This document shows positions 25,554 to 33,174 of a DNA stretch of 64,000 nt, in pieces. How positions within the stretch are numbered: position 1 is the stretch's first letter; each line of letters opens with the position of its first letter. A program made the position numbers and the translations under genes. The DNA comes from Streptomyces katrae (GTDB taxonomy: Bacteria > Actinomycetota > Actinomycetes > Streptomycetales > Streptomycetaceae): NCBI RefSeq assembly GCF_002028425.1, contig NZ_CP020042.1:3286001-3350000 (forward strand), given 5' to 3'. The notes below the pieces were generated by a model. The model worked only from the letters and a program-made list of their open reading frames with translations, ran no database searches and was not told the origin of the DNA.

Positions 25554-26063
25554 ATGTCTCACGGGATACACCTGCGCGCCGTACCGTACGACCACCCGGA
25601 CGCGCTGAAACTCGACGCCCAGGTCCAGCTCGAATACCAGGAGCGCTACGACGGCGAGGGCGACGCCACCTACCTCGACCCGGCGATGTTCCTCCCGCCG
25701 ACCGGGCTCTACCTGCTCGCGTACGACGCCTCGGACGCCCCGGTGGCGAGCGGCGCCTGGCGTGCGCAGGATCACAACGACGAGGGCTACTCGGACGGCG
25801 ACGCCGAGGTCAAGCGCATGTACGTCATCCCCGAGGCCCGCGGCAAGGGACTGGCTCGCCGCATCCTGGCCGAACTGGAGGCCGACGCGACGGCGGCCGG
25901 ACGCCGGCGGATGGTCCTGGAGACGGGCGACCGGCAGCCGGAGGCGATAGCGCTGTACCTGTCGTCGGGGTACACGCTGTCGGAGAAGTTCGGCTACTAC
26001 CGCGACTACGAGTCGAGCCGCTGCATGGCAAAGCTCCTCCCGTCACCGCACACACCCGCCTGA
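25554..26063 (+). CDS. GNAT family N-acetyltransferase
   Basis: 169 residues with a single GNAT domain. The acetyl-CoA-binding motif A is VKRMYVIPEARGKGLARRILAEL (the RGKGLA loop near residue 98), and the C-terminal strand-turn is ALYLSSGYTLSEKFGYY. The acceptor cannot be inferred. It is a monocistronic gene, divergent from xthA, with a leaderless-type promoter. The 129 bp after it hold no further gene. Confidence 0.88.
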   Translation: MSHGIHLRAVPYDHPDALKLDAQVQLEYQERYDGEGDATYLDPAMFLPPTGLYLLAYDASDAPVASGAWRAQDHNDEGYSDGDAEVKRMYVIPEARGKGLARRILAELEADATAAGRRRMVLETGDRQPEAIALYLSSGYTLSEKFGYYRDYESSRCMAKLLPSPHTPA

Positions 26064-26180
26064 ACCAGCGAGTCGAACCCCCGCGCCGACCGGCCCACGG
26101 CCCCCGCCACCCCCACGTGCACAGCTCGGCCACCACGAACACCGCTGAACGGCATCTCAGCCACTGTCAGTGGGCGCGGT

Positions 26181-26186
26181 TACGGT
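26181..26186 (+). promoter_or_regulatory. -10 box of the unknown gene at 26193, leaderless geometry
   Basis: TACGGT ends 6 nt before ATG 26193. Confidence 0.45.
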
Positions 26187-26192
26187 CCGGTC

Positions 26193-26783
26193 ATGCCGAA
26201 CTCGTACACGACCCTGTGGACCAACCATCTGTGCCGCGAGCTTGAGCGGTCCGGTTACGCCGGCCGGCGGCTGACGATGCTGTTCGGCGGACCGCACCAG
26301 TCGCTCCCGAGCTTCCGCCGGGCGGGCGTACAGCCCGGCGACCGGATCTACCCCGTGCGGGTCCTGGGCGCCCAGCTGTACGTACTGGGCGCCCTGGAGG
26401 TGTCCCGGATCATCCCCCACGAGGACGCGGGCGCCGTGCTCCACGACGACGACTACGCGAAACTCCTGGACTGGCGTCCGCTGAAGGCCGGCTGTGTCAC
26501 GGAGGTGGTGACCGGTCCGCCGGGCTCCGCGCTCTCGTTCGGCACGACCGTTCCGCCGGACCTGCTGGAACGGCTGACCTACACCTCGCGCCGCGGCGAA
26601 CGGACGCTGAAGCACGTCCAGGAGGGCAGGCTGATCCACTCAATCAGCGTCCAGGGCATCTACCGACTCGCGCCCGCCTCCGCGACGGAACTGCACCGGC
26701 TGGTCGGCAACGCGGATGCCCCCGCACGCACCCCGCAAACGCCGAGATCCCGCCCCGCCTTTCGGCGGAACGGGATCTCGTGA
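26193..26783 (+). CDS. Protein of unknown function
   Basis: 196 residues. I do not recognise a family. The sequence is soluble, with no signal or membrane segment, and looks like a compact alpha/beta protein: an N-terminal helix (TTLWTNHLCRELERSG), a strand-rich centre (DRIYPVRVLGAQLYVLGALEV) reminiscent of small PUA- or ASCH-like beta folds, and a C-terminal tail. The TACGGT box 6 nt before ATG supports it as a real leaderless gene. The last 13 codons overlap an inverted repeat that likely terminates its transcript. Confidence 0.75.
   Translation: MPNSYTTLWTNHLCRELERSGYAGRRLTMLFGGPHQSLPSFRRAGVQPGDRIYPVRVLGAQLYVLGALEVSRIIPHEDAGAVLHDDDYAKLLDWRPLKAGCVTEVVTGPPGSALSFGTTVPPDLLERLTYTSRRGERTLKHVQEGRLIHSISVQGIYRLAPASATELHRLVGNADAPARTPQTPRSRPAFRRNGIS
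26743..26780. terminator. Hairpin overlapping the 3' end of the unknown gene
   Basis: CGAGATCCCG (26743-26752) pairs with CGGGATCTCG (26771-26780), with an inner CCGCC/GGCGG stem. It overlaps the coding end, 3 nt before the end of the stop codon, and sits between this gene and the convergent tRNA. Confidence 0.65.
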
Positions 26784-26817
26784 CGATTCCTGAGAGCTAC
26801 TCAAGAACTGTCGTCTG

Positions 26818-26891
26818 TGGACCTGTGGGGATTTGAACCCCAGACCCCCTCGATGCGAACGAGGTGCGCTACCAGACTGCGCCACAGGCCC
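26818..26891 (-). tRNA. tRNA-Ala (anticodon CGC)
   Basis: Minus-strand cloverleaf: acceptor GGGCCTG/CAGGTCC with one G-T pair, D-arm GCGCAGTCTGGTAGCGC, anticodon loop TTCGCAT in the stem CCTCG/CGAGG, and T-arm with GGTTCAAATCC. Anticodon CGC reads GCG alanine codons, which are frequent in this genome. CCA is not encoded; the discriminator base is A. Confidence 0.95.
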
Positions 26892-27019
26892 TTGCGACGT
26901 GTGAAACATTAGCATCCCCGCGCCGCTGCTCCAAAACGCGTTCCGGGCCCGCGGCCCGCCGGCCCCGCACCGCGTCTCCGGCGGGGTCCGCGCAGGTCAC
27001 CCGCCGGGGCGCGGGGCCG

Positions 27020-28054
27020 TCACTCGTTCGCGGCGCGCGGCCGCTCGTCGCTCTCGTACTGGTCGAAGAGCGGCGTGCGTCCGGCGTCGCGGCCGCGCGG
27101 GCGCGGGGTGGCCGGGTGGGGCTGCGGGTCCGCGTGCGCCGGCGCGGGGCCGGGCTGGGCGCGCAGGCGCGGGTTCGTGGGCTCGGCGGTGCTGGAACGG
27201 GTGGCGCTCCACCCGTCAGGGTTGACGGGGCCGGTGGCGCGCGGGGCGACCGGGGCGGTCACGTACGTGGGCAGCGGGACCGGTACGGGTTCCCAGCTGT
27301 CGCCGCGTGCCGGGCCGCGCTCGCGCTCGCGCTGCTGGTCGACCCACTCGGCGTGGTCGGTCTGCTCGACGAGCGCGCGGCGCCCGGCCTCCTGCGGGGA
27401 CACCGGCGGCGCGGGGTCCGGTTCGGCGATGCCGGCGGGCTCGGGGCCCTGGTCGCGGCGGCGGGAGCGGCTTTCGCGCAGGGCGCGGGCGGCCGCCTCG
27501 GCGCGGCGCCGGTCCATGGTGAACTCGTAGCGCCTGCGTTCCTGGACGCGCAGGTGCACGATGTAGGCGCTCAGCAGCAGCGCCGGCACAGCGGGCGCCC
27601 ACAGGTAGCGCAGCCCGCCGACGGCCGCGGCGATCGCGCCGCCGCTGAAGGCGAGGAAGAGCAGGGCCGTGGTGCGCCGGCGGCGCGCGAGGACCTGGAG
27701 GCGCTGCTGGCGCCGGACCCGTTCGACCCGTTCGACCTCGACCGATCTCGGCTCGGCCCTGGTCGGGGACACGCCGAAGGCCCGGGCGTCGGCGTCCACG
27801 GAATTCACCGTTTCCGTCGCCGCTTCCGGGTCCGCGTGGGGCTGGGCCTCCGCCTGGACTTCGCCGCGCTCACGCAGCCCCTTGGCGTAACGCCGCTCCA
27901 TTCCCGCCCGGCCGGAAAGCAGCCGGATGGCAGTGGAGAAGCGTTCCGTCGGACGCGCTTCGTTCAGCTCGTCCTGCCTCCGGAGCCACATGGGCACCAA
28001 GTAGGCGGCCCAGGCCCCGACGATGACTGCGTAGATGAGGCCGCTGCTGCTCAC
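27020..28054 (-). CDS. sepX: SepX/GlpR: actinobacterial division membrane protein
   Basis: 344 residues from GTG 28054. An N-terminal membrane helix (SGLIYAVIVGAWAAYLVPMWL) is followed at once by the conserved basic/acidic stretch LRRQDELNEARPTERFSTAIR. Two further helices lie at about residues 128-167, then a long Pro/Arg-rich disordered C-terminus. This matches Streptomyces SepX, which works with FtsZ and cell-pole proteins in septation, and corynebacterial GlpR, the membrane receptor of the gephyrin-like Glp. The Glp/MoeA homologue is encoded four genes upstream, as in corynebacteria and mycobacteria. GTG 28063 overlaps the likely -10 box, so the later GTG is preferred. Confidence 0.85.
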   Translation of the reverse strand: MSSSGLIYAVIVGAWAAYLVPMWLRRQDELNEARPTERFSTAIRLLSGRAGMERRYAKGLRERGEVQAEAQPHADPEAATETVNSVDADARAFGVSPTRAEPRSVEVERVERVRRQQRLQVLARRRRTTALLFLAFSGGAIAAAVGGLRYLWAPAVPALLLSAYIVHLRVQERRRYEFTMDRRRAEAAARALRESRSRRRDQGPEPAGIAEPDPAPPVSPQEAGRRALVEQTDHAEWVDQQRERERGPARGDSWEPVPVPLPTYVTAPVAPRATGPVNPDGWSATRSSTAEPTNPRLRAQPGPAPAHADPQPHPATPRPRGRDAGRTPLFDQYESDERPRAANE

Positions 28055-28061
28055 ACCCCAC

Positions 28062-28067
28062 ACCGTA
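28062..28067 (-). promoter_or_regulatory. -10 box of sepX, leaderless geometry
   Basis: TACGGT on the minus strand lies 7 nt before GTG 28054 and overlaps the alternative GTG 28063. It gives sepX a promoter separate from the rimJ operon upstream. Confidence 0.5.
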
Positions 28068-28208
28068 GAGGGGTGCGGCCGAAGGGATCAGCCAATTGGG
28101 CCGGTGTGTCGCACGATCCGGCTGATATCACCGACTTTTTTTGTGATTCTTCGGATCGGCTTATGGGCGAATCGGTAAGCAATTCGAACGCTTTTGCGAT
28201 TACCTGCA

Positions 28209-28829
28209 TTACGGTGCGGTCGCCGGTGGCGGGCTTTCCTTCTTCCGCACCCGGTTCCACCGCCGCAGCAGCCCCTCCGGAACCTCCTCCGCGGTGAGCG
28301 CGAAGACCAGGTGGTCGCGCCACGCTCCGTCGATATGCAGATAACGCGGCCGCAGCCCCTCCTCACGGAAGCCCAGCTTCTCCACCACCCGGCGGCTGGG
28401 GCCGTTCTCCGGCCGGATGCACACCTCGATGCGGTGCAGCCCGACCCTCAGGAAGCAGTGGTCCACCGCGAGCGCGACGGCCGTCGGCATCACCCCGCGG
28501 CCCGCCACGTCCCGGTCCACCCAGTAGCCCACATGGGCGGCGCACATCGACCCCCAGGTGATCCCGGCGACCGTCAGCTGCCCGACCAGCCGCCCCTGGT
28601 ACTCGATGACGAAGGGCAGCATCCGGCCCGCGTTCGCCTCCGCCCGCAGGTGGCGGACCATCTGCCGGTACGTCGGCCGGTGGATCGCCGGCCCCCACGG
28701 CGCCGGCGGCGGGATCGTGGCCTCCCACGGCCGCAGCCACTCGCGGTTGCGGCGGTTGACCTCGCGCCAGGCGCGCTGGTCGCGCAGTTTTATCGGCCGC
28801 AGCGTGACGTCGCCGTCCGCCAGTACCAC
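28209..28829 (-). CDS. rimJ: RimJ/RimL-type GNAT N-acetyltransferase
   Basis: 206 residues of the ribosomal-protein N-acetyltransferase group: VTLRPIKLRDQRAWREV at the start, GYWVDRDVAGRGVMPTAVALAVDH as the acetyl-CoA site and the C-terminal RVVEKLGFREEGLRPRYLHIDGAWRDHLVFAL, which is diagnostic. It sits between Mog and SepX, the same place as Rv0995 between moeA1 and the GlpR gene. The acceptor may be a ribosomal protein, but its constant linkage to glp/glpR makes a division-related target possible. Start GTG 28829 lies 17 nt after the mog stop. Confidence 0.92.
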   Translation of the reverse strand: MVLADGDVTLRPIKLRDQRAWREVNRRNREWLRPWEATIPPPAPWGPAIHRPTYRQMVRHLRAEANAGRMLPFVIEYQGRLVGQLTVAGITWGSMCAAHVGYWVDRDVAGRGVMPTAVALAVDHCFLRVGLHRIEVCIRPENGPSRRVVEKLGFREEGLRPRYLHIDGAWRDHLVFALTAEEVPEGLLRRWNRVRKKESPPPATAP

Positions 28830-28846
28830 CGGCCAGGACGGGCCGT

Positions 28847-29443
28847 TCAGCTCTGGCTCCCGGCTGCCGCGTCCGGTCTGGGGTGGTCGCCGCCGCGGAT
28901 CTGGTCGACGGCGTGCGGCAGGATCCGCGCCAGCACCGCGAGGCCGTCCTTCACTCCGCCCGTGGAACCGGGCAGGTTCACGATCAGCGTGCGGCCCGCC
29001 ACGCCCGCCAGGCCCCGCGACAGCGCGGCGGTCGGCACCTTGGCGAGGCCCTCGGCGCGGATGGCCTGCGGGATGCCCGGGATCTCGTAGTCGAGCACGC
29101 GAGCGGTCGCGTCGGGGGTCCGGTCGGTCGGCGAGATGCCGGTGCCGCCGGTGGTGAGGATGACGTCGTACCCGGCGGCCGCGCCCTGGCGCAGCGCCTC
29201 CTCGACGGGGTCCCCGTCCGGGACGACGCGCGGGCCGTCCACCGTGAAGCCCAGCTTCTCCAGCGCCTCGGCCAGCAGCGGGCCGCCCTTGTCCGCGTAC
29301 ACGCCCTGCGAGGCGCGGTTGGAGGCGGTGACCACCAGGCCGCGGAGCTCCGGCGCCCCGGCGGCGGGCGGTGCGGCCTGCCCGGCCGCGGCGGCCACGG
29401 GCGGCACGTGGCTGTGGACCTCGCCGCCGCGCGGGGGCGTCAC
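28847..29443 (-). CDS. mog: Molybdopterin adenylyltransferase (MogA/MoaB type)
   Basis: 198 residues from GTG 29443, which overlaps the moaC stop in GTGA. After a 33-residue low-complexity N-terminus comes the MogA fold: LRGLVVTASNRASQGVYADKGG, the ILTTGGTGISPTDRTPDAT molybdopterin site and IVNLPGSTGGVKDGLAVL. It adenylates molybdopterin in molybdenum-cofactor synthesis, upstream of the MoeA step. The C-terminal DQIRGGDHPRP is typical. Operon with moaC. Confidence 0.93.
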   Translation of the reverse strand: MTPPRGGEVHSHVPPVAAAAGQAAPPAAGAPELRGLVVTASNRASQGVYADKGGPLLAEALEKLGFTVDGPRVVPDGDPVEEALRQGAAAGYDVILTTGGTGISPTDRTPDATARVLDYEIPGIPQAIRAEGLAKVPTAALSRGLAGVAGRTLIVNLPGSTGGVKDGLAVLARILPHAVDQIRGGDHPRPDAAAGSQS

Positions 29444-29919
29444 GAGCGGCTCCAGTCGCCGGACTTGCCGCCCGTCTTCTCCTCCACCCGAACGTCGGTG
29501 ATGACCGCGCCCTTGTCGACGGCCTTCACCATGTCGATCACGGTGAGTCCGGCGACGGCGACCGCGGTCAGCGCCTCCATCTCGACGCCCGTGCGGTCGG
29601 TGGTCTTGACGGTGGCGAGGATCTCGACGGCGTCGTCGGCGACCTTCAGGTCCACCTTCACCCCGGAGACCGCCAGCGGGTGGCAGAGCGGGATCAGGTC
29701 GGGGGTCTTCTTGGCCCCCATGATTCCGGCGATCCGCGCGGTGGCGAGGGCGTCGCCCTTCGGCACTCCCTCGCCGCGCAGCAGCTCGATCACCCGGGAC
29801 GAGACCAGGACGCGGCCGCTGGCGCGCGCCGTGCGGGTGGTGACGTCCTTTGTCGATACGTCGACCATCCGGGCCGCGCCGGCCTCGTCGATGTGCGTCA
29901 GCCTGCTCTGCGTACTCAT
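29440..29919 (-). CDS. moaC: Cyclic pyranopterin monophosphate synthase MoaC
   Basis: 159 residues from ATG 29919. MoaC signatures: LTHIDEAGAARMVDVSTKDVTTRTA at the start, AKKTPDLIPLCHPL in the active site, and DRTGVEMEALTAVAVAGLTVIDMVKAVD with the catalytic Lys/Asp region. With MoaA it forms cPMP in the first step of molybdenum-cofactor synthesis. A 218-bp gap separates it from the Glp/MoeA gene, so it probably has its own promoter (a TAGCGT hexamer lies near 29983 on the minus strand). Confidence 0.95.
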   Translation of the reverse strand: MSTQSRLTHIDEAGAARMVDVSTKDVTTRTARASGRVLVSSRVIELLRGEGVPKGDALATARIAGIMGAKKTPDLIPLCHPLAVSGVKVDLKVADDAVEILATVKTTDRTGVEMEALTAVAVAGLTVIDMVKAVDKGAVITDVRVEEKTGGKSGDWSRS

Positions 29920-30137
29920 GTCTACGTGCCGCTCCCGCTCCGGGCCCCGAAACGCTGGGGCCTGTGTGGTGCAACACGCTACCCGCACCGGGCGGTACCC
30001 AGCCGGGCAGGACCACTGGCCGAACGGCGCCCCGGGCGAACTGCGCCACCGGACGAACGGCGCCACCGCGGCCGCCGGCGACGACCCGCCCGGACGGGAC
30101 CGCCGGGCGGGCGGGGCGGAGACCCCCTGGCCGCCCC

Positions 30138-31481
30138 CTAGCCGAGCAGGACGACTTCCAGTTCGGTGCCCGGCTCCACCGAGGTGACGTCTTCCGGTAC
30201 GACGATCAGAGAATCGGCGTGCGCCAGCGCGGCGATCAGGTGCGAGCCCGATCCGCCGACCGGGCTGACGGTGCCCGCGTCAGGGTCGTACTTCCCGCGC
30301 AGGAACTGCCGGCGGGCGGCCGGGGAGCCCAGCGGCTCGTCGGCCTTCAGCACGGCCCGCACGCTCGGCCGGCTGACCTGCGACGCAGGCAGCCCCATGA
30401 GCGCCCGGATGGCCGGGCGCACGAACAGCTCGAAGGACACGTACGAGGACACCGGGTTGCCGGGCAGTGCCAGCAGCGGCGTGTGATCGGGCCCGACCGT
30501 GCCGAAGCCCTGCGGCTTGCCGGGCTGCATCGCGAGCTTGCGGAAGTCCACGCCGCCGGCCTGCGGCTCCTCGCCGTCGCCGGTGCCGGCCGCGGTCAGG
30601 GCCTCCTTGACCACGTCGTACGCACCGACGCTGACCCCGCCCGTGGTGACCAGCAGGTCGGCGCGGACCAGCTGGTCCTCGATGGCGGCGCGCAGCGTGT
30701 CGGCGTCGTCGGCGACCGCGCCGACGCGGTAGGCGATGGCGCCGGCGTCCCGGGCGGCGGCGGCCAGCGCGAAGCTGTTGGAGTCGTAGATCGTCCCGGC
30801 GGCCAGTGCCTCTCCCGGCTGGACCAGCTCGCTGCCGGTGGACAGGACGACCACGCGCGGGCGTGGCCGGACCCGTACGGTGCCGCGGCCGATCGCCGCC
30901 AGCAGCGCGATCTGCGGCGGGCCGAGGACGGTGCCCGCGGCCAGCGCGAGGTCCCCGGCCTGCACGTCGCTGCCGCGGGCGCGGACGTGTGCCCGGGCCT
31001 CGGCCGCGCGGTGGACCCGTACCTCGCCGGCGCCGCCCTCGGGCGCGGCGCTGGCCGGGGTCATGCCGGAGGCGGCGCCGCCGCCCGTACCGCCGTCGGT
31101 CCACTCGACCGGTACGACGGCTTCCGCGCCGGGCGGCACAGGGGCGCCGGTCATGATGCGGGCGGCCTGGCCGGGGCCGACGGTGGGCAGCTCGCCGCTG
31201 CCGGCCGCCACGTCGCCGACGACCGTGAGCACCGCGGGGAACTCCTCGCTCGCGCCCTGGACGTCGGCCGTGCGGACGGCGTACCCGTCCATGGAGCTGT
31301 TGTCGAAGGGCGGGAGGGCGACGGGCACGGTGACGTCTTCGACCAGGACGCAGCCCTGGGCGTCGAGCAGCTGGAGCTCGATGGGCTCCAGCGGCCGGAC
31401 GGCTGCGAGGACGTCCGCGAGGTGCTCGTCCACCGACCACAGGCGGTGGTGGCCGGTGTCCTGCGGTGCTCTGCTGCTCAA
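30138..31481 (-). CDS. glp: Glp: gephyrin-like MoeA homologue (molybdopterin molybdotransferase / division protein)
   Basis: 447 residues from TTG 31481, 4 nt after galU, with GGAGGAG 10 nt upstream inside the galU end. The MoeA fold is complete: PPFDNSSMDGYAV, GAPVPPGAEAVVPVE, LSTGSEL, TTGGVSVGAYDVVKEAL and ALPGNPVSSYVSFELFVRP. MoeA inserts molybdate into adenylated molybdopterin. In corynebacteria the orthologue encoded beside galU and rimJ is Glp, which binds FtsZ and the receptor GlpR. A Gly/Ala-rich insertion (about residues 130-150) separates two domain-II strands. The adjacent moaC and mog genes suggest that catalysis is retained here. Confidence 0.88.
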   Translation of the reverse strand: MSSRAPQDTGHHRLWSVDEHLADVLAAVRPLEPIELQLLDAQGCVLVEDVTVPVALPPFDNSSMDGYAVRTADVQGASEEFPAVLTVVGDVAAGSGELPTVGPGQAARIMTGAPVPPGAEAVVPVEWTDGGTGGGAASGMTPASAAPEGGAGEVRVHRAAEARAHVRARGSDVQAGDLALAAGTVLGPPQIALLAAIGRGTVRVRPRPRVVVLSTGSELVQPGEALAAGTIYDSNSFALAAAARDAGAIAYRVGAVADDADTLRAAIEDQLVRADLLVTTGGVSVGAYDVVKEALTAAGTGDGEEPQAGGVDFRKLAMQPGKPQGFGTVGPDHTPLLALPGNPVSSYVSFELFVRPAIRALMGLPASQVSRPSVRAVLKADEPLGSPAARRQFLRGKYDPDAGTVSPVGGSGSHLIAALAHADSLIVVPEDVTSVEPGTELEVVLLG

Positions 31482-31485
31482 GGTG

Positions 31486-32388
31486 CTACATCTCCTCCGT
31501 GACGTAACGGTGAAGCCAGGTGCGGAACTCGGGGCCCAGGTCCTCACGCTCGCACGCGAGTCGGACGATGGCCCGCAGGTAGTCCCCCCGGTCCCCGGTG
31601 TCGTAGCGGCGGCCGCGGAAGACCACCCCGTGCACCGGGCCGCCCACGGTCTCGTCGGCGGCCAGCTTCTGCAGGGCGTCGGTGAGCTGGATCTCCCCAC
31701 CGCGGCCCGGCTCGGTCTCCCGCAGTATGCCGAAGATCGCGGGGTCCAGGACGTAGCGTCCGATGACTGCGTAGTTGCTGGGCGCCTCGGCGGGCTCGGG
31801 CTTCTCGACGAGGCCGGTGATGCGGACGACGTCGTCCTCACCGGTCGCCTCGACGGCGGCGCAGCCGTAGAGGTGGACGTGGGCGGGGTCGACCTCCATC
31901 AGGGCGATGACGGTGCCGCCGGTCTTCTGGTGGACCTCGACCATGCGGCGCAGCAGGGGGTCGCGCGGGTCGATGAGGTCGTCGCCGAGGAGGACCGCGA
32001 AGGGCTCGTCGCCGACGTGCGGCTCGGCGCACAAGACGGCGTGGCCGAGGCCGCGCGGGTCGCCCTGGCGGACGTAGTGCATGGTGGCGAGGTCGCTGGA
32101 CTCCTGGACCTTCTTCAGCCGGTCGTCGTCGCCCTTCGCGATCAGAGCCGACTCCAGCTCGTAGTTGCGGTCGAAGTGGTCCTCGAGAGCGCGCTTGTTA
32201 CGTCCTGTGATCATGAGGACGTCGTCGAGGCCGGCCGAGACGGCCTCCTCGACCACGTACTGGATGGCCGGCTTGTCCACGACCGGGAGCATTTCCTTGG
32301 GGGTCGCCTTGGTGGCGGGGAGGAACCGGGTACCGAGGCCCGCAGCCGGAATGACGGCCTTCTTGATCACAGGGTGCGACTGAGTCAT
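31486..32388 (-). CDS. galU: UTP--glucose-1-phosphate uridylyltransferase
   Basis: 300 residues, the full GalU length. AVIPAAGLGTRFLPATKATPKEMLPV is the nucleotide-binding signature; LLGDDLIDP holds the metal-binding Asp, and LVEKPEPAEAPSNYAVIGRYV and GGEIQLTDAL are conserved. It makes UDP-glucose for wall and capsule sugars, feeding loci such as the exopolysaccharide cluster at the right of the window. First gene of the galU-glp unit, divergent from the folate enzyme. ATG lies 7 nt after TATCGT on the minus strand. Confidence 0.96.
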   Translation of the reverse strand: MTQSHPVIKKAVIPAAGLGTRFLPATKATPKEMLPVVDKPAIQYVVEEAVSAGLDDVLMITGRNKRALEDHFDRNYELESALIAKGDDDRLKKVQESSDLATMHYVRQGDPRGLGHAVLCAEPHVGDEPFAVLLGDDLIDPRDPLLRRMVEVHQKTGGTVIALMEVDPAHVHLYGCAAVEATGEDDVVRITGLVEKPEPAEAPSNYAVIGRYVLDPAIFGILRETEPGRGGEIQLTDALQKLAADETVGGPVHGVVFRGRRYDTGDRGDYLRAIVRLACEREDLGPEFRTWLHRYVTEEM

Positions 32389-32395
32389 GGGCAGA

Positions 32396-32401
32396 ACGAT
32401 A
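32396..32401 (-). promoter_or_regulatory. -10 box of galU, leaderless geometry
   Basis: TATCGT on the minus strand ends 7 nt before ATG 32388. Confidence 0.4.
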
Positions 32402-32482
32402 GTGGGTCGTACCGAACACCCGGCCAGATTCCGGTAAATAGATCCAACTCTGTCCCGATAGAAAAGGAATTGTGACGCAACT

Positions 32483-33109
32483 GTGGTAGAGAGCCTGTCC
32501 GGAAACCTCCCCTTCCCTCCCGAGAAGGCCGCCCTCCGCCGGGAACTCCTCGCCGCCCGCCGGGCTTTGCCCCCCGAGGCCCGCCGCACGGCCGCCCGGG
32601 CGCTCGCGCGCTCCGCGCTGGCGCTGCCGGAGCTGGCCGGCGCGCACACGGTGGCCGCGTACGTCTCCGTCGGCGCGGAACCGGGCACCCGCGAGCTGAT
32701 CGACGCGCTGCGGGACACCGGGAAGCGGGTGCTCCTGCCCCTGCTGCTGCCCGACAACGACCTCGACTGGGCGGCGTACGAGGGTCCGGGCAGCCTCGCC
32801 GAGGCAGTGCACCCGGGGAGGATGCGGCTGCTGGAGCCCTCCGGTCCGCCGCTGGGTCCGCAGGCCGTCACCGGGGCGGACGCGGTGCTGCTGCCCGGGC
32901 TGGCGGTGGACCGGCGCGGGATGCGGCTCGGGCGCGGCGGGGGCTCGTACGACCGGGTGCTGGCGCGGCTGGAACGGGCCGGCGCGCATCCGGCGCTGGT
33001 GGTGCTCCTCTACGACGAGGAGGTGGTCGCGCGGGTCCCGGAGGAACCGCACGACCACCCCGTCCAGGCGGTCGCCACCCCGTCGGGGGTGGTGCGCTTC
33101 ACGGCCTGA
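32483..33109 (+). CDS. 5-formyltetrahydrofolate cyclo-ligase
   Basis: 208 residues. The N-terminal EKAALRRELLAARRALP helix, central AAYVSVGAEPGTRELIDAL and the C-terminal phosphate-binding LGRGGGSYDRVL are diagnostic of the MTHFS/YgfA family. It converts 5-formyl-THF to 5,10-methenyl-THF with ATP. Divergent from galU, as in M. tuberculosis (Rv0992c/Rv0993). Start GTG 32483 is the first in frame; AAAAGGA lies about 15 nt upstream, an unusually long spacing. A bipartite hairpin overlaps its stop. Confidence 0.93.
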   Translation: MVESLSGNLPFPPEKAALRRELLAARRALPPEARRTAARALARSALALPELAGAHTVAAYVSVGAEPGTRELIDALRDTGKRVLLPLLLPDNDLDWAAYEGPGSLAEAVHPGRMRLLEPSGPPLGPQAVTGADAVLLPGLAVDRRGMRLGRGGGSYDRVLARLERAGAHPALVVLLYDEEVVARVPEEPHDHPVQAVATPSGVVRFTA

Positions 33110-33160
33110 TCCTGCCGATCGCCGGTGAGTGCGGTCTGCTGATCACACCGGCCGGATCAG
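33106..33160. terminator. Two-part hairpin between the folate enzyme and acylase genes
   Basis: Outer arms CTGATCC (33106-33112) and GGATCAG (33154-33160), inner arms CCGGTG (33122-33127) and CACCGG (33146-33151). It lies between convergent genes. Confidence 0.6.
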
Positions 33161-33174
33161 GGCGTGCGCGCCGG

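Noticed and set aside
26940..27019. Integrative element attachment site at the tRNA-Ala gene
   Set aside because: No integrase gene and no repeat of the tRNA 3' end was found in the window.
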